From positions 1 through 15,274 of the forward strand of contig JAILCT010000200.1 of the NCBI GenBank assembly GCA_024690425.1: DNA of 15,274 nucleotides, in the 5' to 3' direction. Below the pieces are notes generated by a model that searched no databases, was not told where the DNA came from, and saw nothing but the letters and a program-made list of their open reading frames with translations. Within the stretch, counting starts at the first letter, position 1. Each line of letters begins with the position of its first letter. Made by a program: the position numbers and the translations under genes. Below are positions 6,988 through 15,194 of the stretch, piece after piece. This DNA is from Lachnospiraceae bacterium. Its GTDB lineage: Bacteria > Bacillota_A > Clostridia > Lachnospirales > Lachnospiraceae.

Positions 6988-8526
6988 ATGATCAAAAATC
7001 CGATCCTTCGGGGCTTCTGCCCCGATCCCAGCATCATAAAGGCGCGGGGTATGTATTACATAGCCGTGTCAACCTTTGAATGGTGGCCCGGAGTCAGGCT
7101 GTTTGAGTCATCCGATCTTAAGAACTGGAAGCAGATAAGGTCTCCCCTTACAAGAAGGAGTCAGCTTGATCTTATCGGTGTACCTTCGTCCGGCGGGGTA
7201 TGGGCGCCCTGCCTGTCCTTTGACGGAGACCGGTTCTATCTTGTATATACCGATGTAAAGACTAAGAAGGGACGTTTCTACAATACCAATAACTACGTAG
7301 TTTGGACGGACGATATTTACAGTTCATGGTCAGAGCCCGTTTACCTTAACAGCATCGGGTTTGATCCTTCTCTTTTCCATGATAGTGACAACAGAAAATA
7401 TCTGGTAAATATGATAAACGGTTTTAAGGGGATAACAGTTCAGGAACTTGATCCTAAGACACTTAAGCCTGCCGGCGAGAGGAAGACTGTATACACGGGG
7501 TCAGGCCTTGGATGCCTTGAGGGCCCGCATATCTATCATATAGATGAGTATTATTATCTTATCGCGGCAGAAGGAGGAACCGGATATGACCATTGCGTGA
7601 CTATGGCAAGATCGGATTCCCTTTACGGCCCGTATATTACCTGCCCCGATAATCCGCTTCTTACATCCGACAAGGGCCGCGGCCTTCAAAAATGCGGACA
7701 CGGAGACATTGTACGGGCTGACAACAATAGATGGTATCTGGTTCATCTTTGCGCGAGACCAAAGTCCGCAGGATGCGTGCTTGGGCGAGAGACAGCCATA
7801 CAGGAGCTGGAATTCACGAATGAAAAGTATTTTATCCCTAAGGGCGGAACTCATGTGGCCTGTGATCAGATAGAAGAGGCCGAGGGGCTGCCGGAGTATA
7901 AAGAGTCCGATGAAAGGGATATAATTGATCTTTTTGACGAAGCCTGCATTAATGTGAGATATTCATCGCTCAGATGGGATTACAACAATTTTGCGCATAT
8001 TGATACAGGTAAAAAACGGCTTTCCATGAGAGGTGAAGAGTCTTTGAATTCACTTCATAATGTTTCACTTCTTGCCATGAGACAGACAGAGCATTTATGC
8101 ACAGCTGAGACGGTTATGCATTTTACCCCGTCGGCATTTGAGCATCTGGCCGGATTGGTATATATCTATGATAATCTCAACTGGTATATGATGGGAAAAA
8201 CGCTGAGCGAAGAAGGAAAGACCGTGCTGGTTGTACTGAAGAGCGATAAGGGAGAGATAAGGGATATAACGGAACCTGTCCCCGTTCCTGAGGATACCGC
8301 CATTACGTTGAGGATCAAAACCGATGGGACATCTGTATTCTTTTCTTACAGACTTGAGGGCGATTATATCAGCCTTGACGCAGCCGGAACAACGGAAATA
8401 CTCACCGACGAGTACTGCAGGGGTTTTACGGGAGCCCATTTCGGTATGTATGTGCATGACATGCTTGAGAAGAAAGCAAGAGCCTTTTTCGACAGCTTCT
8501 GTATCCGTTATTCTGACGGAGAATGA
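6988..8526 (+). CDS. Glycoside hydrolase family 43 (xylosidase/arabinofuranosidase-like), cytoplasmic
   Basis: 512 residues. The N-terminal 290 or so form a five-bladed beta-propeller starting NPILRGFCPDPSI. GH43 catalytic acids are in place: general base D13 (CPDPS), pKa-modulating D126 (GFDPSLF) and proton donor E178 (CLEGPH). The STFEWWPGV stretch (28-36) and G237-H238-G239-D240 are characteristic of the beta-xylosidase/arabinofuranosidase branch. Residues about 310-512 form a second, beta-rich domain resembling the C-terminal sandwich domain of GH43 beta-xylosidases. No signal peptide is visible, so it should act on imported oligosaccharides, perhaps removing arabinose, xylose or galactose decorations from pectin fragments. 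ATG at 6988 follows AAGGT after 7 bases. Its stop TGA sits just upstream of the next gene's translation start. Family is firm; the sugar removed is not. Confidence 0.9.
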   Translation: MIKNPILRGFCPDPSIIKARGMYYIAVSTFEWWPGVRLFESSDLKNWKQIRSPLTRRSQLDLIGVPSSGGVWAPCLSFDGDRFYLVYTDVKTKKGRFYNTNNYVVWTDDIYSSWSEPVYLNSIGFDPSLFHDSDNRKYLVNMINGFKGITVQELDPKTLKPAGERKTVYTGSGLGCLEGPHIYHIDEYYYLIAAEGGTGYDHCVTMARSDSLYGPYITCPDNPLLTSDKGRGLQKCGHGDIVRADNNRWYLVHLCARPKSAGCVLGRETAIQELEFTNEKYFIPKGGTHVACDQIEEAEGLPEYKESDERDIIDLFDEACINVRYSSLRWDYNNFAHIDTGKKRLSMRGEESLNSLHNVSLLAMRQTEHLCTAETVMHFTPSAFEHLAGLVYIYDNLNWYMMGKTLSEEGKTVLVVLKSDKGEIRDITEPVPVPEDTAITLRIKTDGTSVFFSYRLEGDYISLDAAGTTEILTDEYCRGFTGAHFGMYVHDMLEKKARAFFDSFCIRYSDGE

Positions 8527-8533
8527 ACGGGGG
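8524..8533 (+). promoter_or_regulatory. Repeated translation-start block, first copy (TGAACGGGGG)
   Basis: The ten bases TGAACGGGGG here recur exactly at 9929-9938. In both places the block ends 7 bases before an in-frame GTG (8541 and 9946) and supplies the purine-rich ribosome site. Here its TGA is also the stop codon of the GH43 gene. The repetition supports GTG at 8541 as a start, though ATG at 8538 or 8523 cannot be excluded. Confidence 0.45.
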
Positions 8534-8540
8534 AGAGATG

Positions 8541-9941
8541 GTGGATCAGTATTCGGAAGTTTTTTTTGATACGTCTGACCGGACGTTGAAAAAACTCTAT
8601 GATGAAGCAGAGAAGAAATGTCTGCTGAATATAAGGGATTTTGCCGGCAGGAAAGTGCTTGTGGAGGGCGGCGGATATGACAAGATCTGGCTTGAGACCC
8701 AACCTATGGGCGGTGAGATGTATGCCAAGAGGAATATGGACGTCGGGCTTAATAACCAGCTTATGTTTATGGAGCATGTAAGGGAGGATGGAAGGATACC
8801 CGGTTCCATTGCCATGATCGACGGCAAGGTGACGCCTCAGTTCAATAAGTTCCAGGGTTTCTGCTTTCCGCAGCCGGCTCTCAATATGTATTATATTGCA
8901 GGCCTTAAGGATGATTATCTTGATCTGCTGTATTCAACCCTTGAGGGGTTTGACTCGTATTTGTGGAAAGTGCGCGATTCCGACGGTGACGGCTGCCTTG
9001 AGACTTGGTGCAAATACGATACAGGGGAGGACAATGCCTTAAGATATATGGATGCCCCGGATGCCTGGGAAGAGGATTATCCGCCGCAGGGATGTAAGGC
9101 TGTACCGATGGCTTCGCTTGATGTTATGAGCTATTCGTACACGGCCAGGGCCACGCTCAATAAGGTAGCGCTTCTCCTTAAGAAGGATGAGCTGGCAGCG
9201 GTATGGAGGGAGAAGGCCCTGACCGTTAAAAAGAAGATACGTGAATATCTGTGGAGTGAGGAGAGGAGTACCTGTTTTGACAGGGACAGGGATCATAACG
9301 AGATGCCGGTCCTCTACCACAATACATTAAGGGCCATGTACTGGGAGAGCATAGATAAGGATATGGCCGACCGCTTCGTCAGGCTTCATCTTCTTAATCC
9401 TTCTGAATTTTATACGACCATGCCTCTGCCTTCCGTGGCGGTAAACGATCCGATGTTCAGGAATATACCCACCAATAACTGGAGCGGCCAGTGCGAAGCC
9501 CTGACATTCCAGAGAGCCATAAGGGCTCTGGAGAATTACGGATATGATGCAATTATCCCGGGGCTTGGGAAGAGCCTGTTTGATGCCCTGAAGAATGAGT
9601 GCAGGTTTGTACAGCAGTTTGATCCGTTCACCGGCGAAATATCAAGAGTGTCGCTTGAAGGAGAAATGGATTCATACGGACCTGCAATGCTGTCCGTACT
9701 CGAGTACATATCAAGAATGTACGGGATCCACAGGGAAGAAAATGAGCTGTACTGGGGATGTGAAACGGAACTTGACTGTATATATGAACAGAGATTTGGA
9801 AGTGAGATATACAGGATAGAGAATACGGCATCCGGAACGAGGGGCATGATAGGAGGAACTGAGATATTCACAACGAATGCCAACGTTAAGATCGTGACGG
9901 ATATGAGAGGAAAAGTAAAGAGAGTGGTTGAACGGGGGTGA
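8541..9941 (+). CDS. MGH1-like / GH63-clan (alpha/alpha)6 protein, putative glycosidase of unknown specificity
   Basis: 466 residues from GTG 8541 (ATG 8538 or 8523 would add one or six residues). It looks like an (alpha/alpha)6-barrel protein of the MGH1-like/GH63-trehalase group: NNWSGQCEALTFQRAIRALE (312-331), FNKFQGFCFPQPALNMYY (101-118) and repeated helix pairs. Candidate acid clusters are R145-D146-S-D148-G-D150-G-C-L-E154 and E375-M-D377-S-Y-G. I cannot say which residues are catalytic. A conserved-looking patch, EGGGYDKIW then LETQPMGGEMYAKRN (42-65), is distinctive. A short beta-rich tail ends the protein. No signal peptide is present, so it should be cytoplasmic. It sits between GH43 and rhaB, with 4 bp to rhaB, so its product may feed the rhamnose pathway. 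An alpha-L-rhamnosidase-like role is attractive but not shown; a non-catalytic or different hexosidase role is possible. Confidence 0.65.
   Translation: MDQYSEVFFDTSDRTLKKLYDEAEKKCLLNIRDFAGRKVLVEGGGYDKIWLETQPMGGEMYAKRNMDVGLNNQLMFMEHVREDGRIPGSIAMIDGKVTPQFNKFQGFCFPQPALNMYYIAGLKDDYLDLLYSTLEGFDSYLWKVRDSDGDGCLETWCKYDTGEDNALRYMDAPDAWEEDYPPQGCKAVPMASLDVMSYSYTARATLNKVALLLKKDELAAVWREKALTVKKKIREYLWSEERSTCFDRDRDHNEMPVLYHNTLRAMYWESIDKDMADRFVRLHLLNPSEFYTTMPLPSVAVNDPMFRNIPTNNWSGQCEALTFQRAIRALENYGYDAIIPGLGKSLFDALKNECRFVQQFDPFTGEISRVSLEGEMDSYGPAMLSVLEYISRMYGIHREENELYWGCETELDCIYEQRFGSEIYRIENTASGTRGMIGGTEIFTTNANVKIVTDMRGKVKRVVERG
9934..9941 (+). promoter_or_regulatory. Ribosome binding site deciding the GTG start of rhaB
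   Basis: GGGGGTGA, with the GG core about 7 bases from GTG at 9946, overlaps the stop codon (TGA 9939-9941) of the upstream gene. An upstream in-frame TTG at 9928 has no comparable site and would add six residues before the MREYYLAVDIG start that matches the family. Confidence 0.7.
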
Positions 9942-9945
9942 TAGC

Positions 9946-11349
9946 GTGAGAGAGTACTATCTTGCTGTGGACATAGGAGCTTCAGGCGGAAGGCATGTTC
10001 TTGGGTATGAAAAAAAAGGACAGTTGGTCACGGAAGAGATTTACCGGTTTGATAACTATATGGATGAGGTGGGCAACAGACGTATATGGAATGTTGACAG
10101 GCTCTTCAGGGAAATAGTGATCGGAATGAAGAAATGCAATAATGCGATCGGAACCATAAGATCAATGGCAATTGATACATGGGGAGTGGACTATGTTCTG
10201 CTGGATGATGAGGGAAGAGCCCTGTTTCCCGCCTATGCTTACAGGGACTTAAGGACAGAGAATACACGCAAGCGGGTGGAAGGGATCATTTCAAGAGATG
10301 AACTGTATGAGAGAACGGGAATACAGGATCAGCCCTTTAATACGCTGTATCAGCTGATCGAGCATAAAGAAAGTGACAGTGAGATATACAACAGGGCTTC
10401 ACATATGGTTCTTATCCCGGATTATCTAACCTATCTTCTTACAGGCGATATACATACGGAGTACACCAATGCAACCACAACAGGTCTTGTCAGCATTAAA
10501 ACGGGAGATTGGGACTATGAGCTGATCGACAGGCTTCAGCTTAAGAGAAGCCTCTTTTCTGACATTGTAAAGCCCGGAACCTGTGCGGGGAGGCTTAAGG
10601 AAGAGATAGTTAAGGAAGTGGGCTTTGATACACTTGTCATGAGAACGGCTTCGCATGATACGGCGTCGGCAGTGGTAGCGGTCCCCACGGTGAGTGATAA
10701 ATTTGTTTATATAAGTTCCGGAACATGGTCTTTGATGGGTACGGAGCTTGATACGCCCATAATATGCCCCGAGGCAGGGAAGTGTAATTATACCAACGAA
10801 GGCGGGGTTCAGAATACCTACAGGTTTTTAAAGAATATATTCGGAATGTGGTTTATCCAGTGCCTTAAGCATGAATATGATGATGAATACTCATATTCGA
10901 GAATGGCGGAAATGGCCAAGACCGTGACACGGCCTGTAGAGTCGCTTGACGTTAACGATCCGAGGTTTTTGTCGCCAAAGAGCGTAAAGGAGGTTATCGA
11001 TACCGTATGCGAAGAATGCGGCATGGAGAAGCCCGCAAATATAGGTGAATATGCATCTGTAATATTTCAAAGCCTTGCCGACTACTATTTAAAGACTCTT
11101 AATGAGATGGAAAGACTGACAGGCGTAAAGTATGACGCAATACATGTCATAGGAGGCGGCTCTCAGGTTGAGTTTCTTGATATGCTCATGGCCATGAGAT
11201 CAAAACGGAAGGTGTATGCGGGTCCGGTTGAAGCAACAGCGATAGGAAACATCATAGTGCAGATGATCGCCGATGGGATTTTCAGTGATGTTGCACAAGC
11301 CAGGAAGGTGTTAAAGGAATCGACAAATATAAAGGTTTTCGGTTATTGA
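9946..11349 (+). CDS. rhaB: L-rhamnulokinase
   Basis: 467 residues. FGGY-family sugar kinase that phosphorylates L-rhamnulose to L-rhamnulose 1-phosphate with ATP. The phosphate-1 loop D9-I-G-A-S-G-G-R16 opens the protein. The segment AIDTWGVDYVLLDDEG (75-90), then YRDLRTEN (99-106) and Q128-D-Q-P-F-N-T are RhaB signatures. S236-H-D238-T carries the expected catalytic base D238. S258-G-T-W begins the second domain, and I402-G-G-G-S-Q407 with GPVEATAIGN (426-435) forms the nucleotide site. The usual Asn after GGG-x-Q is replaced by Val408, which is slightly unusual. The length is normal. It follows the MGH1-like gene by 4 bp; the rhaA ribosome site overlaps its stop. Cytoplasmic. The neighbouring rhaA and rhaD make the rhamnulose assignment firm. 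Confidence 0.95.
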   Translation: MREYYLAVDIGASGGRHVLGYEKKGQLVTEEIYRFDNYMDEVGNRRIWNVDRLFREIVIGMKKCNNAIGTIRSMAIDTWGVDYVLLDDEGRALFPAYAYRDLRTENTRKRVEGIISRDELYERTGIQDQPFNTLYQLIEHKESDSEIYNRASHMVLIPDYLTYLLTGDIHTEYTNATTTGLVSIKTGDWDYELIDRLQLKRSLFSDIVKPGTCAGRLKEEIVKEVGFDTLVMRTASHDTASAVVAVPTVSDKFVYISSGTWSLMGTELDTPIICPEAGKCNYTNEGGVQNTYRFLKNIFGMWFIQCLKHEYDDEYSYSRMAEMAKTVTRPVESLDVNDPRFLSPKSVKEVIDTVCEECGMEKPANIGEYASVIFQSLADYYLKTLNEMERLTGVKYDAIHVIGGGSQVEFLDMLMAMRSKRKVYAGPVEATAIGNIIVQMIADGIFSDVAQARKVLKESTNIKVFGY

Positions 11350-11359
11350 GGAGATGCTT

Positions 11360-12613
11360 ATGGGAACAGGATATGAGGAAGCTGCTAAGATATATGCCGG
11401 TGTTAATGTGAACGTTGAAGAGGCGGTAAGGAAACTGATGGAAGTCCCTGTCTCCGTTCATTGCTGGCAGGGTGATGATGTCAGGGGATTTGATCATGAA
11501 GGGCCGCTTGGCGGCGGGATACAAGCAACCGGCTCTTATCCCGGCAGGGCGGGGAACCCCGATGAGCTTATGCAGGATCTTGACAAGGCAATGGGACTTA
11601 TGCCCGGGAAGAAAAAGCTGAACCTTCATGCTTCTTATGCGATATTTCCTGATGGGCACCGCTGTGACAGGGACGAACTGCGGCCGGAACACTTCGAAAA
11701 ATGGGTTGAATTTGCAGCGGACAGAGGTATGGGGATTGATTTCAATCCAACATTCTTTTCACATGATAAGGTTAAGGACGGGCTTACACTTACAAGCCCT
11801 GATAAAGACATAAGGGACTTCTGGATCCGGCATGGGAAAGCCTGTATACGGATATCCGGATATCTGGCAGCTAAGACAGGTGAGCCCTGCATAATGAATA
11901 TATGGATCCCGGATGGTTACAAGGATATACCGGGTGACCGGATGGGGCCGAGGCTCAGGTATAAGGATGCGCTTGAACAGATACTGGAAGAGCCTCATGA
12001 CAGTGACCTTGTGAAGGTGTGCGTTGAATCCAAGGTGTTTGGAATAGGCTACGAATCCTATACGGCCGGTTCCTCTGAGTTCACGCTTCTTTTTGCCGCA
12101 AATCATAAGGGAGTGATACCGCTTATGGATAACGGCCATTATCATCCTACGGAAAACGTGTCTGATAAGATATCGTCCCTCTTATGTTATTTTGATGAAA
12201 TAGCTCTTCACATAACAAGACCGGTACGCTGGGATTCGGATCATGTTGTACTGTTCGATGATGAGACAAGGGAGATGGCGGGGGAAATTGTACGAAACAA
12301 CGGACTTGACCGGGTTCATATGGCACTTGATTTCTTTGATGCTGGAATAAACAGGATAGCAGCATGGGCTGTTGGATTCAGAAGCCTTCAGAAGGCTCTT
12401 CTCAATGCGCTTCTCATACCGCATGCGGAAGAAAAAAAGCTCCAGGATGAGAACAGAATGACTGAGCTTATGATCATGCAGGAGAAGCTTAAGACATATC
12501 CGTTGGGAGAAGTATGGGATGAATATTTAAGACGCTGTAATGTGCCTTGTGATGATGATCTGGTAAAAGAGATCAGACGGTATGAGGATGAGGTACTCTT
12601 AAGACGCATATGA
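11360..12613 (+). CDS. rhaA: L-rhamnose isomerase
   Basis: 417 residues, close to the usual length (about 419). It interconverts L-rhamnose and L-rhamnulose with divalent metals in a TIM barrel. Metal and active-site residues are recognisable: E223 (VESKVFGIGYESYT), D257-N-G-H260-Y-H-P-T-E, H284 (ALHITRPVRWDSDHV, which also brings D292 and D294) and D324 (LDFFDAGINRIAAW). The N-terminal VPVSVHCWQGDDVRGF and GGGIQATGSYPGR segments are also diagnostic. I chose the ATG at 11360, with GAGGAG 6 bases upstream; the in-frame ATG at 11354 directly abuts that site and cannot use it. The ribosome site overlaps the rhaB stop, implying coupling. Cytoplasmic, first step of the pathway. Confidence 0.97.
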   Translation: MGTGYEEAAKIYAGVNVNVEEAVRKLMEVPVSVHCWQGDDVRGFDHEGPLGGGIQATGSYPGRAGNPDELMQDLDKAMGLMPGKKKLNLHASYAIFPDGHRCDRDELRPEHFEKWVEFAADRGMGIDFNPTFFSHDKVKDGLTLTSPDKDIRDFWIRHGKACIRISGYLAAKTGEPCIMNIWIPDGYKDIPGDRMGPRLRYKDALEQILEEPHDSDLVKVCVESKVFGIGYESYTAGSSEFTLLFAANHKGVIPLMDNGHYHPTENVSDKISSLLCYFDEIALHITRPVRWDSDHVVLFDDETREMAGEIVRNNGLDRVHMALDFFDAGINRIAAWAVGFRSLQKALLNALLIPHAEEKKLQDENRMTELMIMQEKLKTYPLGEVWDEYLRRCNVPCDDDLVKEIRRYEDEVLLRRI

Positions 12614-12633
12614 AAGTGGATGGAAGGGATACA

Positions 12634-13458
12634 ATGAGAGTTGAAGACTGCGAGTGGTTTAAAGGATTTGTAAGAATGGCCGATGACGGCTTCAGGATGG
12701 GATGGCATGAAAGGAACGGCGGGAACCTGTCCTACAGGATGATGGACAGGGAAGCAGACGAGGTTTCGGGGGCTTTTAAGGAAAGTGCGTGGAAGCCGAC
12801 CGGTACATGTGTTCCGGAACTTGCCGGAGAATTCTTCCTGATAACAGGAACGGGAAAATTCTTCAGAAATATCCGCATACAACCATCTGACACACTTGGT
12901 ATAATAGAGATAAATCCTAAAGGGGACAGTTATCGTACCGTTTGGGGATATGGGAACGGGGGAGAACCCACATCTGAGCTCCCGACACATCTTTTAAATC
13001 ATCAGGTCAAGAAACGGAACTCGGGCGGAACTTACAGGGTTGTATATCATGCCCATCCGGAAAACATAATAGCGTTAACCTTTATACTGCCGCTGAAGGA
13101 TGAAGTATTCACCAAAGAACTCTGGGGAATGATGACCGAGTGCCCGATAGTGTTCCCGGCCGGCATAGGCGTTGTGGAGTGGATGGTCCCGGGAGGATCG
13201 GAGATAGGGGTTAAGACATGTGAACTGATGGAGAAGTATGATGCGGCAGTGTGGGCACATCACGGTATGTTTGTAACCGGTGTTGATTTTGACCTTACAT
13301 TCGGGCTTATGCATACGATCGAGAAGTCTGCGGCAATATTGCTTAAGCAGATGTCGACGGGACGGGAGAGGCTCTCTGCGATAAGCCCGGAGCAGTTTAG
13401 GGAACTGGCTGAACGGTTTTCTGTCATTCTTGATGACAGGTTTATTGATCAGGGCTGA
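12634..13458 (+). CDS. rhaD: L-rhamnulose-1-phosphate aldolase
   Basis: 274 residues from ATG 12634, the length of the Escherichia coli enzyme. Class II zinc aldolase of the AraD/FucA fold, splitting L-rhamnulose 1-phosphate into dihydroxyacetone phosphate and L-lactaldehyde. Zinc ligands are H139 and H141 (YHAHP) and H210 (AHHGMF). Acidic residues E115 (TSELPTH) and E169 (TECPIVFP) sit where the family's catalytic and zinc-binding glutamates lie. GWHERNGGNLSYR (23-35) and ITGTGKFFRNI (70-80) are phosphate-binding family signatures. The chosen start has GGAAGG 6 bases upstream. An in-frame ATG at 12610 overlaps the rhaA stop (ATGA) and would add eight residues, so re-initiation there is also possible. 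Cytoplasmic, last step of the core pathway. Confidence 0.96.
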   Translation: MRVEDCEWFKGFVRMADDGFRMGWHERNGGNLSYRMMDREADEVSGAFKESAWKPTGTCVPELAGEFFLITGTGKFFRNIRIQPSDTLGIIEINPKGDSYRTVWGYGNGGEPTSELPTHLLNHQVKKRNSGGTYRVVYHAHPENIIALTFILPLKDEVFTKELWGMMTECPIVFPAGIGVVEWMVPGGSEIGVKTCELMEKYDAAVWAHHGMFVTGVDFDLTFGLMHTIEKSAAILLKQMSTGRERLSAISPEQFRELAERFSVILDDRFIDQG

Positions 13459-13496
13459 CGGATCGGAAATAAAATCAAGAAAGCGGGGTATTTTGT

Positions 13497-15194
13497 ATGA
13501 AGCTTAAAGGAAAATTCATCCTGTTGTCTGTAGTCCCGGTAGTTGTACTTGCGCTGATATCATGTATTGTCTCCTATAATGTGGTTGAGGACAAGCTGGC
13601 AGAGGAAGTATATGCCGGATTGAAGACTGCCGCGATGGCTACAAGGGATCGCGTTACCACGGTTGCATCCGGTGATTTTGTGGTCAAACACGGCGATATC
13701 TACAAGGGCCAGTTTGACATCTCCGTGTACCAGGAGCCTTTTGACAATATCAAAGACATTTCCGGCATAGACACTACGGTGTTTTTCGGGGATACTCGTT
13801 ACGCCACTTCCGTCCTTAACGAAAAGGGTGAAAGGGCTGTAGGAACACAGGCTGCTCCGGAAATAGTGAGTAAGGTCATAGACGGCAATCAGCCGCTTAC
13901 CTCAGACAACGCCAATGTAAATGGGGTTCCTTACTTTGCGTATTATATGCCGCTTACACAGCCGAGTGACGGCTCTGTATGCGGAATGGTCTTTGCCGGC
14001 AAGAGCCGCGAGGCGGTCCGGGCAGAGATAATGAGCGTTATAAGGATCATAATTATCGCATCGGTCATTGTGTGCCTGCTTAGCATCGTAATATCATATC
14101 TTATAGCAAACGGAATCGTTGATGCCATAAAGAAGAGCATATCCGTTGTCGGTGAGGTGAGCCGGGGCAATCTTGCGGTAAAGGTTGATGATAAGGCCGC
14201 AGCAAGAGGCGATGAGGTTGGTGACCTGTGTAAGTATGTCGAGAATCTGAGAAATGATTTGTCCGGCATAATAGGCAGGCTTAAGACGGAATCGGGCAAT
14301 CTTTACTCTTCGTCCAACCGCCTTTATTCCACATCTCAGAATGCAAATAATGCAGTGGGTCAGGTGGAAAGAGCAGTGCAGGAGATTGCGGACGGCGCAA
14401 CTTCGCAGGCTGATGAAACCCAGAAGGCTACGGAAAACGTGATCCTTATGGGTAATATGGTTGAGGAGACAAGCGCCCAGGTTGAAGAACTTCAGAGAAA
14501 TGCAGTCAATATGCAGAAGTCATCTGAGCAGGCCAGTGCTATCCTGAGCGAGCTTGCTTCGGTCAATCAGGAAACGGTTGATGCCATTGAGGTTATTTCG
14601 CAGCAGACCAATACCACCAATGAGTCGGCTCTTAAGATCAGGGATGCAACAAATCTTATAACAGAGATCGCTGATGAAACCAATCTGCTGTCACTTAATG
14701 CCAGCATCGAGGCAGCCCGTGCAGGTGAGCAGGGACGCGGATTTGCGGTTGTGGCTGCCCAGATCAGCAAGCTTGCAGAACAGTCCAATGAATCTGCCCG
14801 TAAGATAGAGGAGATCATTTCATCACTTATTGCTGACTCCACCAAGTCCGTCGAGACAATGAACCATGTACGTGATATCATGACCAGACAGAATGATAAT
14901 GTTCAGAAGACAGATGAGGCTTTCAGAATCGTAAAGGAAGGCATCGACAGGTCTATGGATGGAGTCAGGTTTATTGCAGACAAGACGGCAAGGCTTGACG
15001 AGGCAAGGGTCAATGTTGTGGATGTTGTACAGAACCTGACCGCAATCGCTGAGGAAAATGCTGCAGGCACCGAAGAAACATCTGCGTCCGCGACAGAATT
15101 CGGTAATATGATCGGTGATATCGAGAACGAAACGGAGGGCGTTAAGAACGCCGCCAATGTTATCGAAGAAAGTGTTGGTATATTTATCCTGTAG
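13497..15194 (+). CDS. Methyl-accepting chemotaxis protein with a single Cache-like sensor domain
   Basis: 565 residues. TM1 is at about 7-28. An extracytoplasmic sensor of about 150 residues follows (30-180), with [17 protein letters not shown] (90-106), [12 protein letters not shown] (142-153) and [13 protein letters not shown] (158-170) resembling single Cache domains. TM2 is at about 181-204 and HAMP at about 205-257. The signalling coiled coil runs to the end, with its conserved hairpin tip [20 protein letters not shown] (390-409) followed by [11 protein letters not shown]. Gln/Glu pairs in flanking helices are candidate methylation sites. It should signal through CheW/CheA to the flagellar motor. 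The gene lies 38 bp after rhaD on the same strand with no visible terminator or flagellar sigma-28 promoter between them, so co-transcription with the rhamnose genes is plausible. Ligand unknown; the link to rhamnose or pectin sugars is inferred from position only. Confidence 0.93.
   Translation: MKLKGKFILLSVVPVVVLALISCIVSYNVVEDKLAEEVYAGLKTAAMATRDRVTTVASGDFVVKHGDIYKGQFDISVYQEPFDNIKDISGIDTTVFFGDTRYATSVLNEKGERAVGTQAAPEIVSKVIDGNQPLTSDNANVNGVPYFAYYMPLTQPSDGSVCGMVFAGKSREAVRAEIMSVIRIIIIASVIVCLLSIVISYLIANGIVDAIKKSISVVGEVSRGNLAVKVDDKAAARGDEVGDLCKYVENLRNDLSGIIGRLKTESGNLYSSSNRLYSTSQNANNAVGQVERAVQEIADGATSQADETQKATENVILMGNMVEETSAQVEELQRNAVNMQKSSEQASAILSELASVNQETVDAIEVISQQTNTTNESALKIRDATNLITEIADETNLLSLNASIEAARAGEQGRGFAVVAAQISKLAEQSNESARKIEEIISSLIADSTKSVETMNHVRDIMTRQNDNVQKTDEAFRIVKEGIDRSMDGVRFIADKTARLDEARVNVVDVVQNLTAIAEENAAGTEETSASATEFGNMIGDIENETEGVKNAANVIEESVGIFIL

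Noticed and set aside
12610..12633. ATG at 12610 (ATGA overlap with rhaA) as the start of rhaD
   Set aside because: Kept as an alternative only. ATG 12634 has a better ribosome site and yields the 274-residue length known for the family.
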